64,000 bases of DNA from CAZYEI01 sp964646425 (GCA_964646425.1 CAZYEI010000002.1:1-64000), one strand, 5' to 3'. Counted from the stretch's first letter, positions 46,701 to 55,959 are shown. The notes: generated by a model not told the origin, from the sequence alone. Numbers and translations are program-made.

Positions 46701-49700
46701 GGATTGGCAAATAATACGCAATATCGCATTACGATTGATGCTACTTTAGATTATAAAACTACAGATGGCAATAAAAAGAGTTCAATATCATGTGATTTCT
46801 TTATTGATAATGAAGCTCCAACAGTTGTTGATTCTCGCTTTTATAAAGAATGGGATAAAACAACAGAAAAATATAGAAGTTATGTTGAAATAGATGTTTA
46901 TGATAATAGATATGCTCAAGCTATTCGCCTTGGTACAATTGAAAATGGAACATTTTCAGCATTAACTAAATATCCAATTCCTATTTATCAAGAAAATCCA
47001 AATGAAACAACAACAGTAAAAATTGAAATTACTGATTACTTATCAAAAATTTATGCAACTGAATATTCTGATCAATTAGTTGTTGTTGTTGATGATTATG
47101 CGTTAAATTCAAATTTATTTTTGATTCCACTTGGTGAAACTGGAAATCCTGATTTTACATTTGAAAATGGCGAAGCTGTTATTGATGTGACATTATCACC
47201 TAATCAAGTATTTGATATTGAATCATTAACAACAGAAAAGTATGGAACATTTATCGAAGGTTTAGTTTGGGAAAGTACAAATGAAAATGTCGCAAAATCT
47301 CATGAAGGTAAAATTATTGCAATAAAAGAAGGTAATGCTACAATTACTGGTAAAAACTTATATCAAATTGAATACGAATCAAATGGTAAAAATTATGATA
47401 AAGTTAAAGCTTTAAAATTAACTGTAAATGTAACGGTTTTGGGTGAAAGTGATGTTGGATATGTTGAATATGATAAGCCACAATTAGAAAAGATAGGCCT
47501 TAAATCTGTAACAACTATCAAAGCATTTACTGATGATTATGAAAATACAGATTTAGTTGAAAATGGTTATTATTCTTACTTTGATTCATCAAAATCATTG
47601 TCGGTTTATCCAAGTGAGCAATTTAAACTAGACTATACAGTTGAACCATGGACAATAAGTTCCGATAGATATACAATAAACTGGAAATCAAGTAATAATA
47701 AAGTCGCAGTAGTTGATCAAGATGGAATAGTTACTGCAATGGGAAAGGGTACTGCGAATATTACTTTATCAATTACAATAGATGGTAGAGATTATACACA
47801 AACTGACACATTACGATTAACAGTTAAAGATCCATTTGTCGTAACCGGAACAGTTTTAATGGCATATAAAGGCTTTGGTGGTGTTGTAGAAGTACCGGAT
47901 AATTTAGGTTTAATGTATATTTATCCATATGCATTCTCACTATATACATATGCTAGTATTACTGATGAAGCTATTTTATATAACCCAGTTGGCAATGATA
48001 CAATTACTAAAATTATTATTCCTGAGGGCGTAGAACAAATAATGGAAGGAGCATTTAGTGGTTGTACTGCTTTAGAAGAAGTTGTTTTACCTAGTTCATT
48101 AAGAACAATTGAAAAGAAAGCATTTAAGGATTGTCCAAATTTAAAAACAGTAAATTTGAATTATGTTGAAAAAATTGGTGATAATGCTTTTGAAAACTGT
48201 CCTAAATTACAATTGAATGCAACAACTGATTTACAAAAAACAGCAACTATAGGGATTAATGCATTTAAAGGATGTACAAGTTTAACAAATTTAAATTTAT
48301 CAAATATTGGTTATGCTGGAAAATATACATTTGAAGGTGCAACTAGTCTTTCAGAAGTAGAATTAGGCTATTTAAGTAAGGGAATGTTTAAAAATTCTGG
48401 AATTAAGCATATTACAATTTCTGCTTCATTGATTCCTGAGGGATTATTTGAAGGATGTACTTCATTAGAAACTGTAACATTTACAAATACTAATGTTGTA
48501 ATATCTGAAAATGCATTTGCTGGGGCAACAAATTTAACAGAAGTTAGATTTGCTGAAAACTCTAATGTTGTGTTTAATGATTTATCATTTGCTAATACCA
48601 AAAATTTAAAAGTTTTGAATTTACCAAATGGTACAATTGATTTTAATGGAAATGTATTCTTTGCATCAGGACTTGAAAAATTAAATATTGGTGCCAATAC
48701 ATTAATAAATAAAATTGAAAGTGCACCATTTGAAAATACTACATCATTTACTACAATTGAAGTATCTCTTGATTCTTCATTATATACTTCTGTTTCTGGT
48801 ATTTTATTTGATAATGATAATAAATTGTTGTTAGTCCCAACAAATATTGGTGAAACAATAGTACTTCCAGATTCAACAATTTCGATTGGAGAGAGTGCAT
48901 TTGCTGGAAATAAAACTGTAAAAACAATTAATACAACTTCTAATTCACAATTAGTTAAAATTGGAAATTATGCTTTTTATAATTCAAATATTGAAGTTAT
49001 TAATTTACCAAATAATACTATAGAAATTGGCAATAATGCTTTTGCAGAATGTACACAATTAGTTTCAATTACTAATTTAGATAAAGCTATTTTAATTGGC
49101 GATAGTGCATTTGAAAATTCAACAATTTCCAATGTAGTGTTAGGTGAAGGTGTTGTTATTGGCAATAATGCTTTCGCAAGAACAACAAATATCACTGAAA
49201 TTGATATTCCTGCTAACGCTAAGATTGGTTCATTTGCATTTGAAGATTCAAATATTAGTACAGTTAATTTTATTGGCGCTGGAGTAGTTCTTGGAGATTA
49301 TGCATTTAAAAATAATGATAAGTTAACAACAATAGATCTAACAAATGTTATTTCAATAGGTAATGGAATCTTTATGGATTCTGGACGTCTAAATAATGTT
49401 AACTTAGGAACAAATATTACTATTATTACTGAAGAAATGTTTGCAAATTGTCTTGCTTTGAAATCAATTGATTTGACTAATGTAACTGAAATTGAAGCAC
49501 ATGCCTTTGAAGGTGCAATTTCATTAGCAAGAGTAACAAATACAGAAAAACTAACAACAGTTGGTTATTATGCATTTGTAAATTGTCAATCATTAAAAAC
49601 AATAGATCTAAGCAATGTAACTGAATTTGGCTCATTTGCATTTGCAAATGCTTATTCATTAGAAAATGTTAACATTAGTAAAGCTGAGATATTGGGTGAA

Positions 49701-51467
49701 GAATTGTTTAATAACAATAAATCTTTAACTACAGTTGTATTAAATGAAAACTTAAATGAATTATCACGTGGAATTTTCTATAATTGTATTTCATTAAAAA
49801 CAATTAATGCTGATAATCTAAGAACTATTAATGAAAATGCATTTGCATTATGTTCTAGTTTAACAAAAGTAACATTAACAAATGCTACTGTAATCGAAGA
49901 TTATGCATTTTATAGTTCTGGTCTTGCCAGAGTAAGTTTACCAGTAACTACTAAAATTGGCGAATTTGCTTTTGCTAAATCAAAAATTAAATTATTGAGT
50001 ATGTCTGTTGTTGAAAAGATAGATACATATGCCTTTGCAATGACAGCACTTGTTGGCGATGTTAAATTGCCTGAATCTTTAACTTATCTTGGCGATTTGG
50101 CATTTGTTGATAATCCATATATTGAAAGATTTGTTTCTGCTTCTAGTAATTCTGATACAGAAAAAGTAAATGATTATATTTTATTAGATAAAGGAGTTCT
50201 TTATACGAAAATTGCTGATGGATACCAATTAATTGCGTACCCTGAAGCTAAAAAGGATTCAAAATATTCAATTGTTGAAGGTACAACAAAAATTGCATCT
50301 TATGCAGTTGCCTTCCAACATTATCTAAAAGAAGTTGAACTTCCATATTCATTAAAATATATTTCTGATTTTGCTTTTGCTGCTGATGTTGATAAAAATG
50401 GAAATGTAATCGGAGAATTAAGTGTCTTTATCTTTAATTCATATAAAGCACCAGTTCTTGAAGGCGTATATAATGATAATTATGAATATGCAATTGAATA
50501 TTATGATGAAAATGGAAACAAGACATTAAATATGGAAGAAGCTACTGAAGCGAGATTATCAGATAAAATGGCTGAAATGTATAAATATTCAATGTATTAT
50601 GATTATTATTGTTATTCAAACTTTATTGGATATGTTGGTCAAGTTGAAAATTTAACTATTAAATATCCAAAGAATGGTATTGGTTATGATGGTATAATCT
50701 ATAATTGGTATTTTGATGAAAAAGAATTAATGCCTGCAGTTATGAGTGATGTTACTTTGGGGGCTTATAATGCGATAACTGCTTTGAAAGATGCTGAAGA
50801 TATTACTTTAGATGATGAAGCAGATGTTGTTAATGCTCGTGTTCTATATTCATATATTGATGAAGAAGATTCTGAACAACTTGCATTAGTTACTAATTAT
50901 GATAGATTAATAGCTGCTGAAGCTAAGATTAAAGATTTAAAACCATTTGTCGTAGATGATATTACTCAAAAAGTATATGATATGATTGAAAATTTAAAGA
51001 ATCCATCAGAATTAGAGTGGACAGATAGATATGATGTTGAAGAAATACGTGCATTCTATAATTTAATTACTGATTCAGATCAATTAGCTTATCTAACAAA
51101 TATTAATAAGTTACTTGCAGCTGAAGAGAAAATTGAAGAATTACGTATTATTCAAACTATGCCAACTAATGTATTAGCTGTTTATAATGCAATAATTTCT
51201 TTACCTGATGAAGTAACATTAGATGATGAAGCAGCAATTATTGCAACTAGAACTGAATATGATTCTTTAACTGATACTGAAAAATTACAATTATCTTCAT
51301 ATGTCGAAAAATTATTAAATGCTGAAAAAGCACTAGCTAATTTAAAAACAAATAATATTGGTAATAACTCAAATAATACAGGATTAATTATAGGAATTGT
51401 TGTTGGAGTTGTTTTGGTAGCAGGTGTGGCAGTATTTATTGTTTTAAAGAAAAAGAAGAATAATTAA
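43746..51467 (+). CDS. Giant membrane-anchored subtilisin-like protease with LRR_5 repeats
   Basis: This 2573-residue cell-surface protease starts with a signal peptide (about residues 1-34) and an inhibitor-I9-like propeptide. The S8 domain has Asp222 (VLDTG), His293 (HGTHVAG), Asn389 (AAGNE) and Ser618 (GTSMATP), with a PA domain inserted at about 478-565, as in lactocepin and C5a-peptidase-type enzymes. Fn3-like and beta domains follow (about 695-1130). Two Big_2 domains lie near 1142-1225 and 1285-1362, then BspA-type LRR_5 repeats (about 1370-2230). Three helical repeats (2334-2540) and a C-terminal TM helix (2546-2567) with KKKKNN complete it. There is no LPXTG; the TM tail is the anchor. 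It lies just after the peptide importer genes. Confidence 0.93.
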   Translation: MEKNKNSQIGLKSIVAFLAAAIFVSSISIGHAKSKEDNNGKNELTTIDKITGSIDYSIDEKSLNRDLVLDSRDNEIDANTEISIIVELDGSALIDTYKKAGYENVSDYAKSKEGKAKANINLKNQKKLINSLAKKDLISEVTSNYSILLNAITVKTEYKNLTKIESFSGVKNVIISSNYEKPKTMSGSTGAVFNDANVYETGIYDSSDVEYTGEGTVVSVLDTGCDYTHSAFQTAPLNPRLSREDINDVLEYSMAYSVDKSITVNDVYYSEKIPFGFDYADGDSNIYPLLEDHGTHVAGIIGGQDDVITGVAVNAQLVIMKVFPDSESGASTEGILQALEDSVLLGVDVINMSLGSTIGFTREEDDEYINDVYEKIEEAGISLDVAAGNEYSGGYGGDFSNTNYAYNPDSGVVGSPSTYKPAMAVASINGILEPYVEANDGETTAFLTPAAHMNGDEYDFVGMLGLSADGLREKEFEYVTVPGYGMQANYSAIDVKGKIALVKRGSNTFAEKIAYAEAAGAIGILIYNNVTGTIKMSAGDNVNIAVASISRAAGDEMAKHSKGKIKVSVDQKAGPFMSDFSSWGPTPSLELKPEITAHGGNITSSVIGGGYDVLSGTSMATPNLAGVSALMIEYLNKTKPELNSEERLALINQIQMSTSAIVLNEEGNPYSPRKQGSGLANLYSSINTKAYLSVDGSNKTKIELYDDPDKTGIYDMSFNLVNMSSGALSFTVVPYTMTESMSSDNETIAELAYMLDPKMEVTVEGNGTYESSAKKVTVNPNTSVKLNVTLTLSDKDKDYLDKTFENGMFVEGFIELQSLEENINEKDNIDLSIPYLGFYGNWAQAPIFDKDIFEVQSTEFDNSINEKDKIKADYYATTYYGKYYDYYIIPLGSYIYEVDSSYDRIPASQDRAAITNSSSGINGLADAYLGMLRSAKKIDVQIIDVSTGKVIYEETQNNQRKTFYNGSAGTTSPSFVDFDFDPVKLGLANNTQYRITIDATLDYKTTDGNKKSSISCDFFIDNEAPTVVDSRFYKEWDKTTEKYRSYVEIDVYDNRYAQAIRLGTIENGTFSALTKYPIPIYQENPNETTTVKIEITDYLSKIYATEYSDQLVVVVDDYALNSNLFLIPLGETGNPDFTFENGEAVIDVTLSPNQVFDIESLTTEKYGTFIEGLVWESTNENVAKSHEGKIIAIKEGNATITGKNLYQIEYESNGKNYDKVKALKLTVNVTVLGESDVGYVEYDKPQLEKIGLKSVTTIKAFTDDYENTDLVENGYYSYFDSSKSLSVYPSEQFKLDYTVEPWTISSDRYTINWKSSNNKVAVVDQDGIVTAMGKGTANITLSITIDGRDYTQTDTLRLTVKDPFVVTGTVLMAYKGFGGVVEVPDNLGLMYIYPYAFSLYTYASITDEAILYNPVGNDTITKIIIPEGVEQIMEGAFSGCTALEEVVLPSSLRTIEKKAFKDCPNLKTVNLNYVEKIGDNAFENCPKLQLNATTDLQKTATIGINAFKGCTSLTNLNLSNIGYAGKYTFEGATSLSEVELGYLSKGMFKNSGIKHITISASLIPEGLFEGCTSLETVTFTNTNVVISENAFAGATNLTEVRFAENSNVVFNDLSFANTKNLKVLNLPNGTIDFNGNVFFASGLEKLNIGANTLINKIESAPFENTTSFTTIEVSLDSSLYTSVSGILFDNDNKLLLVPTNIGETIVLPDSTISIGESAFAGNKTVKTINTTSNSQLVKIGNYAFYNSNIEVINLPNNTIEIGNNAFAECTQLVSITNLDKAILIGDSAFENSTISNVVLGEGVVIGNNAFARTTNITEIDIPANAKIGSFAFEDSNISTVNFIGAGVVLGDYAFKNNDKLTTIDLTNVISIGNGIFMDSGRLNNVNLGTNITIITEEMFANCLALKSIDLTNVTEIEAHAFEGAISLARVTNTEKLTTVGYYAFVNCQSLKTIDLSNVTEFGSFAFANAYSLENVNISKAEILGEELFNNNKSLTTVVLNENLNELSRGIFYNCISLKTINADNLRTINENAFALCSSLTKVTLTNATVIEDYAFYSSGLARVSLPVTTKIGEFAFAKSKIKLLSMSVVEKIDTYAFAMTALVGDVKLPESLTYLGDLAFVDNPYIERFVSASSNSDTEKVNDYILLDKGVLYTKIADGYQLIAYPEAKKDSKYSIVEGTTKIASYAVAFQHYLKEVELPYSLKYISDFAFAADVDKNGNVIGELSVFIFNSYKAPVLEGVYNDNYEYAIEYYDENGNKTLNMEEATEARLSDKMAEMYKYSMYYDYYCYSNFIGYVGQVENLTIKYPKNGIGYDGIIYNWYFDEKELMPAVMSDVTLGAYNAITALKDAEDITLDDEADVVNARVLYSYIDEEDSEQLALVTNYDRLIAAEAKIKDLKPFVVDDITQKVYDMIENLKNPSELEWTDRYDVEEIRAFYNLITDSDQLAYLTNINKLLAAEEKIEELRIIQTMPTNVLAVYNAIISLPDEVTLDDEAAIIATRTEYDSLTDTEKLQLSSYVEKLLNAEKALANLKTNNIGNNSNNTGLIIGIVVGVVLVAGVAVFIVLKKKKNN
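47840..50400 (+). repeat. BspA-type LRR_5 repeat array inside the protease
   Basis: About 850 residues of leucine-rich repeats with a unit near 23 residues, in the pattern xIGxxAFxxCxxLxxIxLPxxxx (examples: IGDNAFENCPKL, IGNNAFAECTQLVSI). It probably forms a curved binding surface. Confidence 0.85.
50740..51345 (+). repeat. Three helical repeats before the membrane anchor
   Basis: Three copies of about 68 residues, each with V..YNAI..L, TLDDEA..V..R..Y, then TN...LLAAE.KI..L. They resemble FIVAR-like stalk modules and probably lift the LRR region off the membrane. Confidence 0.75.
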
Positions 51468-51478
51468 ATAAAATAATT

Positions 51479-51508
51479 AAGCTATTCGGTAAAACTGAAT
51501 AGCTTTTT
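51479..51508 (+). terminator. Terminator after the giant protease gene
   Basis: AAGCTATTC and GAATAGCTTTTT. Confidence 0.8.
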
Positions 51509-51551
51509 ATATTAGTACTAAAAAATATGAAAAAATATGAAAAATAAGGAA

Positions 51552-51579
51552 TTGACATGAAATAAATATGTAATATAAT
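51552..51579 (+). promoter_or_regulatory. Promoter of the HTH-ABC operon
   Basis: TTGACA, 16-base spacer, TATAAT, about 32 bases before the ATG at 51612. Confidence 0.8.
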
Positions 51580-51587
51580 ATACATAT
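51566..51587 (+). promoter_or_regulatory. Inverted repeat around the -10 box, candidate operator
   Basis: ATATGTA, 8 bases, TACATAT, centred on the -10 hexamer. Protein bound here would block RNA polymerase, so it suits autoregulation by the HTH protein (inference). Confidence 0.5.
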
Positions 51588-51611
51588 GTGATTTTTTAAG
51601 GTGGGATAATA

Positions 51612-52076
51612 ATGATTGAAGATAAACTATATACATTGAAAGAATTGGCAGAATTAACTAAATTAACTGATAGAACTTTGAGAAATTATTTATCAAGTAA
51701 TATTTTAAAAGGACATAAAATTGGTGGACAATGGAGATTTAATAAAGAAGAAGTCTCTGCATTATTTAAAAATGATGATTTTTATGTTGAAAGGAATAAA
51801 ATTGCTAATTCTGCAATTAATCATTATATTGAAAATAAATATACATTTATTAGTGATTTCACTGGATGTGTTGTTATGGACTTTAAAATTTGTGATAAAG
51901 ATAAAAAGAAAGCTTTTTTTGATAAAATTGAACTTATTGGGAAAAATGATGATATTAAGGAAAAAGTTTCTTTTTTAGAAAAAAATGGACATATTAGAAT
52001 GAATATAGTTGGTCCTATTGCTTATATAAAAAGGGTAATTGATTTGGTAGAACAATTTGCAATAAGTAATGATTAA
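51612..52076 (+). CDS. Excisionase/MerR-like HTH regulator with a C-terminal sensor-like domain
   Basis: This 154-residue protein has an N-terminal winged HTH of the excisionase/HTH_17 type (about residues 6-56, LYTLKELAELTKLTDRTLRNYL, then GGQWRFNKEEV). A C-terminal domain of about 95 residues follows (SDFTGCVVMDFKICDKDK onward), which I do not recognise and which may be a ligand or dimerisation domain. It is followed after 38 bases by an ABC exporter pair, so it is probably the local regulator. The -10 region carries an inverted repeat. No phage genes are nearby, so an excisionase role is unlikely. Confidence 0.78.
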   Translation: MIEDKLYTLKELAELTKLTDRTLRNYLSSNILKGHKIGGQWRFNKEEVSALFKNDDFYVERNKIANSAINHYIENKYTFISDFTGCVVMDFKICDKDKKKAFFDKIELIGKNDDIKEKVSFLEKNGHIRMNIVGPIAYIKRVIDLVEQFAISND

Positions 52077-52099
52077 AAATACTTAAATATGAGTATTTT
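52076..52099 (+). terminator. Weak hairpin between the HTH gene and the exporter genes
   Basis: AAAATACT and AGTATTTT pair across 8 bases. The U run is short and a ribosome site follows at once, so this is more likely a partial attenuator than a full stop. Confidence 0.35.
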
Positions 52100-52114
52100 A
52101 TGAGGAGGGATAAT

Positions 52115-53878
52115 ATGATATTTGGAAAACACATAAATAAATATTACTTGAGATTTTCATGGGCATTAATAATTGGACTAGTTGCTTTAGCTTTAGTTGA
52201 CATTTATCAACTGAAAATTCCCGAAATTTATAGTACCATTATTGATGGATTAAATGGAACTAGTGCTATACCTTTAAGCAAAGAACTTTTACTTGACTTA
52301 GTAAAAGAGATGTTTGGCATTGTGGCAGTTATGGTAATCGGGAGAGTATTATGGCGTGTTTGTTTTTATGGAAGTGCAATAAAAACAGAAACGAGTATTA
52401 GAGAGAAAATGTTTAATCACTGTAAAGATTTACCACAAGAATTTTATAGTCAAAATAAAGTTGGCTCACTTATGTCATTATTTACAAATGACTTAGGAAC
52501 TATTCTAGAGTGTTTTGGTGATGGTATCTTAATGTTTTTTGATGCTTTGGTATTAGGGGGATTTGCTATTTATAAAATGTTTAGAGTAAATATTACTTTA
52601 GCTGCATTATCTATTATTCCACTAATTATTTTACTTTTAATTGGAATTGTCGTTGGGGGATATATGGAGAAAAAATGGGAATTGCGTCAAGAAGCATTTT
52701 CAAATTTATCTGATTTTTCACAAGAGAGTTTCTCTGGTATTTCTGTAATAAAGGCCTTTGTTAAAGAGGGAAAAGAATTATTTTATTTTAAAAAATTAAA
52801 TAAAGATAATGAAAATGCAAATGTCACATTTGTAAAAGCATCTACCTTATTGCATATTTTAATTACATTATTAGTAGGTACTGTTATGTGTTTAATATTG
52901 GGAGTAGGTGGTTATCTAGTATATATTGGCGTTGAAGGATTTACTATTGGTAAATTAATAGAATTTATGTCATATTTTAATTCAACGATCTGGCCAATGA
53001 TGGCAATATCAAGTCTAATTGATATGACATCTAGAGGAAAAGCATCATTAGGACGTATTTCCAATTTGTTAAATTATAAAAATAATGTTTGCGATTGTAG
53101 TGATGTTGAAGACATTTCTTTTATAAAAGGGGATATTGAATTTAAAAATTTAACTTTTAGATATCCTGGAACTGAACATGACATTTTAAAAAATATTTCA
53201 TTTAAAATTAATGCTGGAGAAAATATAGGGATTGTTGGAAAAACAGGTTGTGGAAAAACAACATTAGTTGATTTAATTTTACGATTATATAATGTTGATG
53301 ATGGAAGTTTATTTATTGATAACAAAGATATAAACAAAATTCCAATCAAAACTGTTAGAAAATATTGTGCATATGTTCCACAAGATAATTTTTTGTTTAG
53401 TGATACGATAGAAGCTAATATAGCTTTTGCTTTTGATAATGTTGATAAGAAAAAAGTAGAAGAAGTAGCGAAGCTTGCTGATGTTCATTCTAATATTGTT
53501 GAATTTGAAAAGAAATATGAAACAGTTCTTGGTGAAAGAGGTGTAACAATTTCCGGAGGTCAAAAACAACGTACAAGTATTGCTAGAGCTTTAATGAAGG
53601 ACTCAGCAATATTAATTCTTGATGATTCGGTAAGTGCAGTTGACACAAAAACTGAAGAAATTATTTTAGGGAATCTTGCTAAATCTCGAAAAGGAAAAAC
53701 AACTATTTTAATTGCTCATCGTATTTCTACAATTCAAAGTTTAGATAAAATTTTGTATATGGATGCTGGCAGAGTTGTTGCTTTTGATACTCATGATAAT
53801 CTTTATAAGAATTGTGAGGATTATCGTAAAATGGTAGATTTACAAAAATTAGAACAAGAAGATGGAGGTAATGCATAA
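52115..53878 (+). CDS. Heterodimeric ABC exporter, subunit with degenerate ATP site
   Basis: This 587-residue half-transporter has six TM helices (residues 1-310) and a nucleotide-binding domain. Walker A is GKTGCGKTT, the signature ISGGQKQR is canonical, and Walker B is ILILDDSVSAVD with Asp in place of the catalytic Glu. It looks like the YheI/LmrC-type partner of the next gene product. It probably exports drugs, lipids or peptides. The start is ATG 52115, because the upstream ATG at 52100 overlaps the ribosome site GAGGAGGG. It is coupled to the next gene through TAATG. Confidence 0.9.
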   Translation: MIFGKHINKYYLRFSWALIIGLVALALVDIYQLKIPEIYSTIIDGLNGTSAIPLSKELLLDLVKEMFGIVAVMVIGRVLWRVCFYGSAIKTETSIREKMFNHCKDLPQEFYSQNKVGSLMSLFTNDLGTILECFGDGILMFFDALVLGGFAIYKMFRVNITLAALSIIPLIILLLIGIVVGGYMEKKWELRQEAFSNLSDFSQESFSGISVIKAFVKEGKELFYFKKLNKDNENANVTFVKASTLLHILITLLVGTVMCLILGVGGYLVYIGVEGFTIGKLIEFMSYFNSTIWPMMAISSLIDMTSRGKASLGRISNLLNYKNNVCDCSDVEDISFIKGDIEFKNLTFRYPGTEHDILKNISFKINAGENIGIVGKTGCGKTTLVDLILRLYNVDDGSLFIDNKDINKIPIKTVRKYCAYVPQDNFLFSDTIEANIAFAFDNVDKKKVEEVAKLADVHSNIVEFEKKYETVLGERGVTISGGQKQRTSIARALMKDSAILILDDSVSAVDTKTEEIILGNLAKSRKGKTTILIAHRISTIQSLDKILYMDAGRVVAFDTHDNLYKNCEDYRKMVDLQKLEQEDGGNA

Positions 53879-55755
53879 TGAATCCATTGTTAGTTATCGG
53901 AGCGATTCTTGGCACATTATCAATAATATTTTTAATTGCATTTTTATCGATTAAAAATAAAAAGGAAGTATTAGGCTTTGAACGCAATATGAGTGATACA
54001 TATATTATAAAAAGATTATTAGCGTATGCTAAGCCACATTTAAAATCATTTATTATTGTATTTTTATTGATGGTATTTTGTGTTTCTGCTGATATTATAT
54101 TGCCTATTATTACTGGTGGTGTAACTACCGTATTAGGCAAAGAAGAATTTAAGTATTATGAAGTTTTAAGACTGGTTATATTGTATTTAGTATTATTAAT
54201 ATTATCAGTGATTTGCAGTTATTTTCAAGCAATTATTCTCCAAAAAACAGGTCAAAAAATAATTTCAAAAATTAGAGAAGATGTATTTATTAATATTGAA
54301 TCATTATCACATAGTCAATTAAACAATATACCAGTTGGAAAATTAGTAACTAGAGTTACAAATGATACTGATGCAGTATCAAATATGTTTACAGGCTTAG
54401 TTGTCAACTTAGTAAAGAATATATGTACAATTTTAGGTGTAGTAATTGCAATGTTTATTGTTAATATTCAATTATCACTAATGGTTATGTGTTTTGGACC
54501 ATTTATTGTATATTTTACGATTATCTTTAGAAAATTTTCTCGAAAATCATATCGAGAAGTTAGAAATAATATTACTGATATTAATACATTTTTATCAGAA
54601 AACTTAAGTGGCATAAAAATAACTCAAATTTTTAATCAAGAGAAAAAGAAATTAAATGATTTTATTGAAAAAAATAATCGTTTAAATAATTCAAGTATAA
54701 AACAAATATTTGTTTTTTCGGTTTTTAGACCATGTATTTATATGATTTATATTTTTTCGATAATTGCTTTGTTTTGGATTGCAGGTACTGCTGCTATTGA
54801 TAAAGTAAAAGTTTTTGGACAAATTATTACATATTCAACAATTGTTATTTTTTATCAATATTTATCTTCATTTTTTAATCCGATTCAAAATTTAGCAGAA
54901 CAATTTAATAGATTACAATCTGCATTTGCATCTGCTGAAAAAATATTTACAATTATGGATATGAAACCAGAAGTTATAGATAGCGAAGATGCAATAGAAT
55001 TGGAAAATATTAAAGGAGATATTGAGTTTAAAGATGTATGGTTTGCATATATTGAAAATGATTGGGTATTAAAAGGCGTTTCATTTAAAGTAAAAGCAAA
55101 AGATACAGTTGCTTTTGTTGGCTCAACAGGAAGTGGAAAAACGACTATTTTATCATTGATTGTCCGAAATTATGATATTCAAAGAGGACAAATTTTAATT
55201 GATGGTATTGACATTAAAAAAGTTAAGATTTCTTCCCTAAGAAAACACTTTGGTCAAATGTTGCAAGATGTCTTTATTTTTAGTGGGACAATTAAGAGTA
55301 ATATTGTTCTTAGAGAGGAATCGATAACAGATGAAGAGATAAATAAGGCTTGCAAGTATGTAAATGCTGATTACTTTATCAATCAATTAGATCATGGATT
55401 AGAAGAAAAAGTATTGGAAAGAGGAAACAATTTTTCGGCTGGACAAAGACAATTATTATCTTTTGCTAGAACTATTGTTCATAAACCGACAGTTATGATT
55501 CTAGATGAAGCAACGGCTAATATTGATACGGAAACTGAATTATTAATTCAAGATTCATTAGAAAAGATGATGAATATTGGAACAATGTTAATTGTGGCAC
55601 ACAGATTATCAACAATTCAACACGCTGATAATATTATTGTATTATCTCATGGTGAAATAATCGAGCAAGGGAATCATCAACAATTATTAAAATTAAAAGG
55701 ACATTATTATAATCTATATCAAATTCAGTATAATAAAGAATTATTAAGAAAATAA
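53878..55755 (+). CDS. Heterodimeric ABC exporter, subunit with consensus Walker B
   Basis: This 625-residue partner half-transporter has an N-terminal helix, a TM domain (about 45-340) and an NBD with Walker A GSTGSGKTT, signature FSAGQRQL (altered) and Walker B VMILDEATANID with the catalytic Glu. Paired with the previous subunit it gives one normal and one degenerate ATP site, as in BmrCD, LmrCD or TM287/288. It overlaps the previous stop by one base and ends at a terminator. No substrate is evident. Confidence 0.92.
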   Translation: MNPLLVIGAILGTLSIIFLIAFLSIKNKKEVLGFERNMSDTYIIKRLLAYAKPHLKSFIIVFLLMVFCVSADIILPIITGGVTTVLGKEEFKYYEVLRLVILYLVLLILSVICSYFQAIILQKTGQKIISKIREDVFINIESLSHSQLNNIPVGKLVTRVTNDTDAVSNMFTGLVVNLVKNICTILGVVIAMFIVNIQLSLMVMCFGPFIVYFTIIFRKFSRKSYREVRNNITDINTFLSENLSGIKITQIFNQEKKKLNDFIEKNNRLNNSSIKQIFVFSVFRPCIYMIYIFSIIALFWIAGTAAIDKVKVFGQIITYSTIVIFYQYLSSFFNPIQNLAEQFNRLQSAFASAEKIFTIMDMKPEVIDSEDAIELENIKGDIEFKDVWFAYIENDWVLKGVSFKVKAKDTVAFVGSTGSGKTTILSLIVRNYDIQRGQILIDGIDIKKVKISSLRKHFGQMLQDVFIFSGTIKSNIVLREESITDEEINKACKYVNADYFINQLDHGLEEKVLERGNNFSAGQRQLLSFARTIVHKPTVMILDEATANIDTETELLIQDSLEKMMNIGTMLIVAHRLSTIQHADNIIVLSHGEIIEQGNHQQLLKLKGHYYNLYQIQYNKELLRK

Positions 55756-55758
55756 AGC

Positions 55759-55803
55759 AAAAGAATGCTATTAACGATGTTTAATGTTGATAGCATTCTT
55801 TTT
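55759..55803 (+). terminator. Terminator of the first exporter operon
   Basis: AAAAGAATGCTAT and ATAGCATTCTTTTT. Confidence 0.85.
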
Positions 55804-55841
55804 GTTTGGGTAAAAATTTCTAATAATTAATAAAATATTGC

Positions 55842-55870
55842 TTGACAAACTATTAGATTTAATATATATT
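55842..55870 (+). promoter_or_regulatory. Promoter of feoA
   Basis: TTGACA, 17-base spacer, TATATT. Confidence 0.8.
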
Positions 55871-55877
55871 AAATATG

Positions 55878-55893
55878 GTTAGCGTTGACTAAC
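55878..55893 (+). promoter_or_regulatory. Operator at feoA
   Basis: GTTAGCGTTGACTAAC starts at about +1, directly after the -10, and the upstream bases AATATG extend it to AATATGGTTAGC. It is near-identical to the site at feoB, so repression of iron uptake by a metal-sensing regulator is likely. Confidence 0.65.
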
Positions 55894-55959
55894 AAGATAG
55901 GGTTAAATATTATTCTATTTATTGTTAGATGATTTATGCCAAGTGAAAGGGGGATTTAT

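Noticed and set aside
47840..50400. Repeats that might suggest a CRISPR or tandem DNA repeat
   Set aside because: The repetition is at protein level (LRR_5 units) and the DNA copies differ.
51721..51978. 85-residue frame overlapping the HTH gene
   Set aside because: Lys/Ile/Leu-rich shadow in another frame; the HTH frame has a clear fold and ribosome site.
51612..52076. Excisionase of a mobile element
   Set aside because: No integrase, phage gene or attachment site is nearby, and the gene precedes an exporter.
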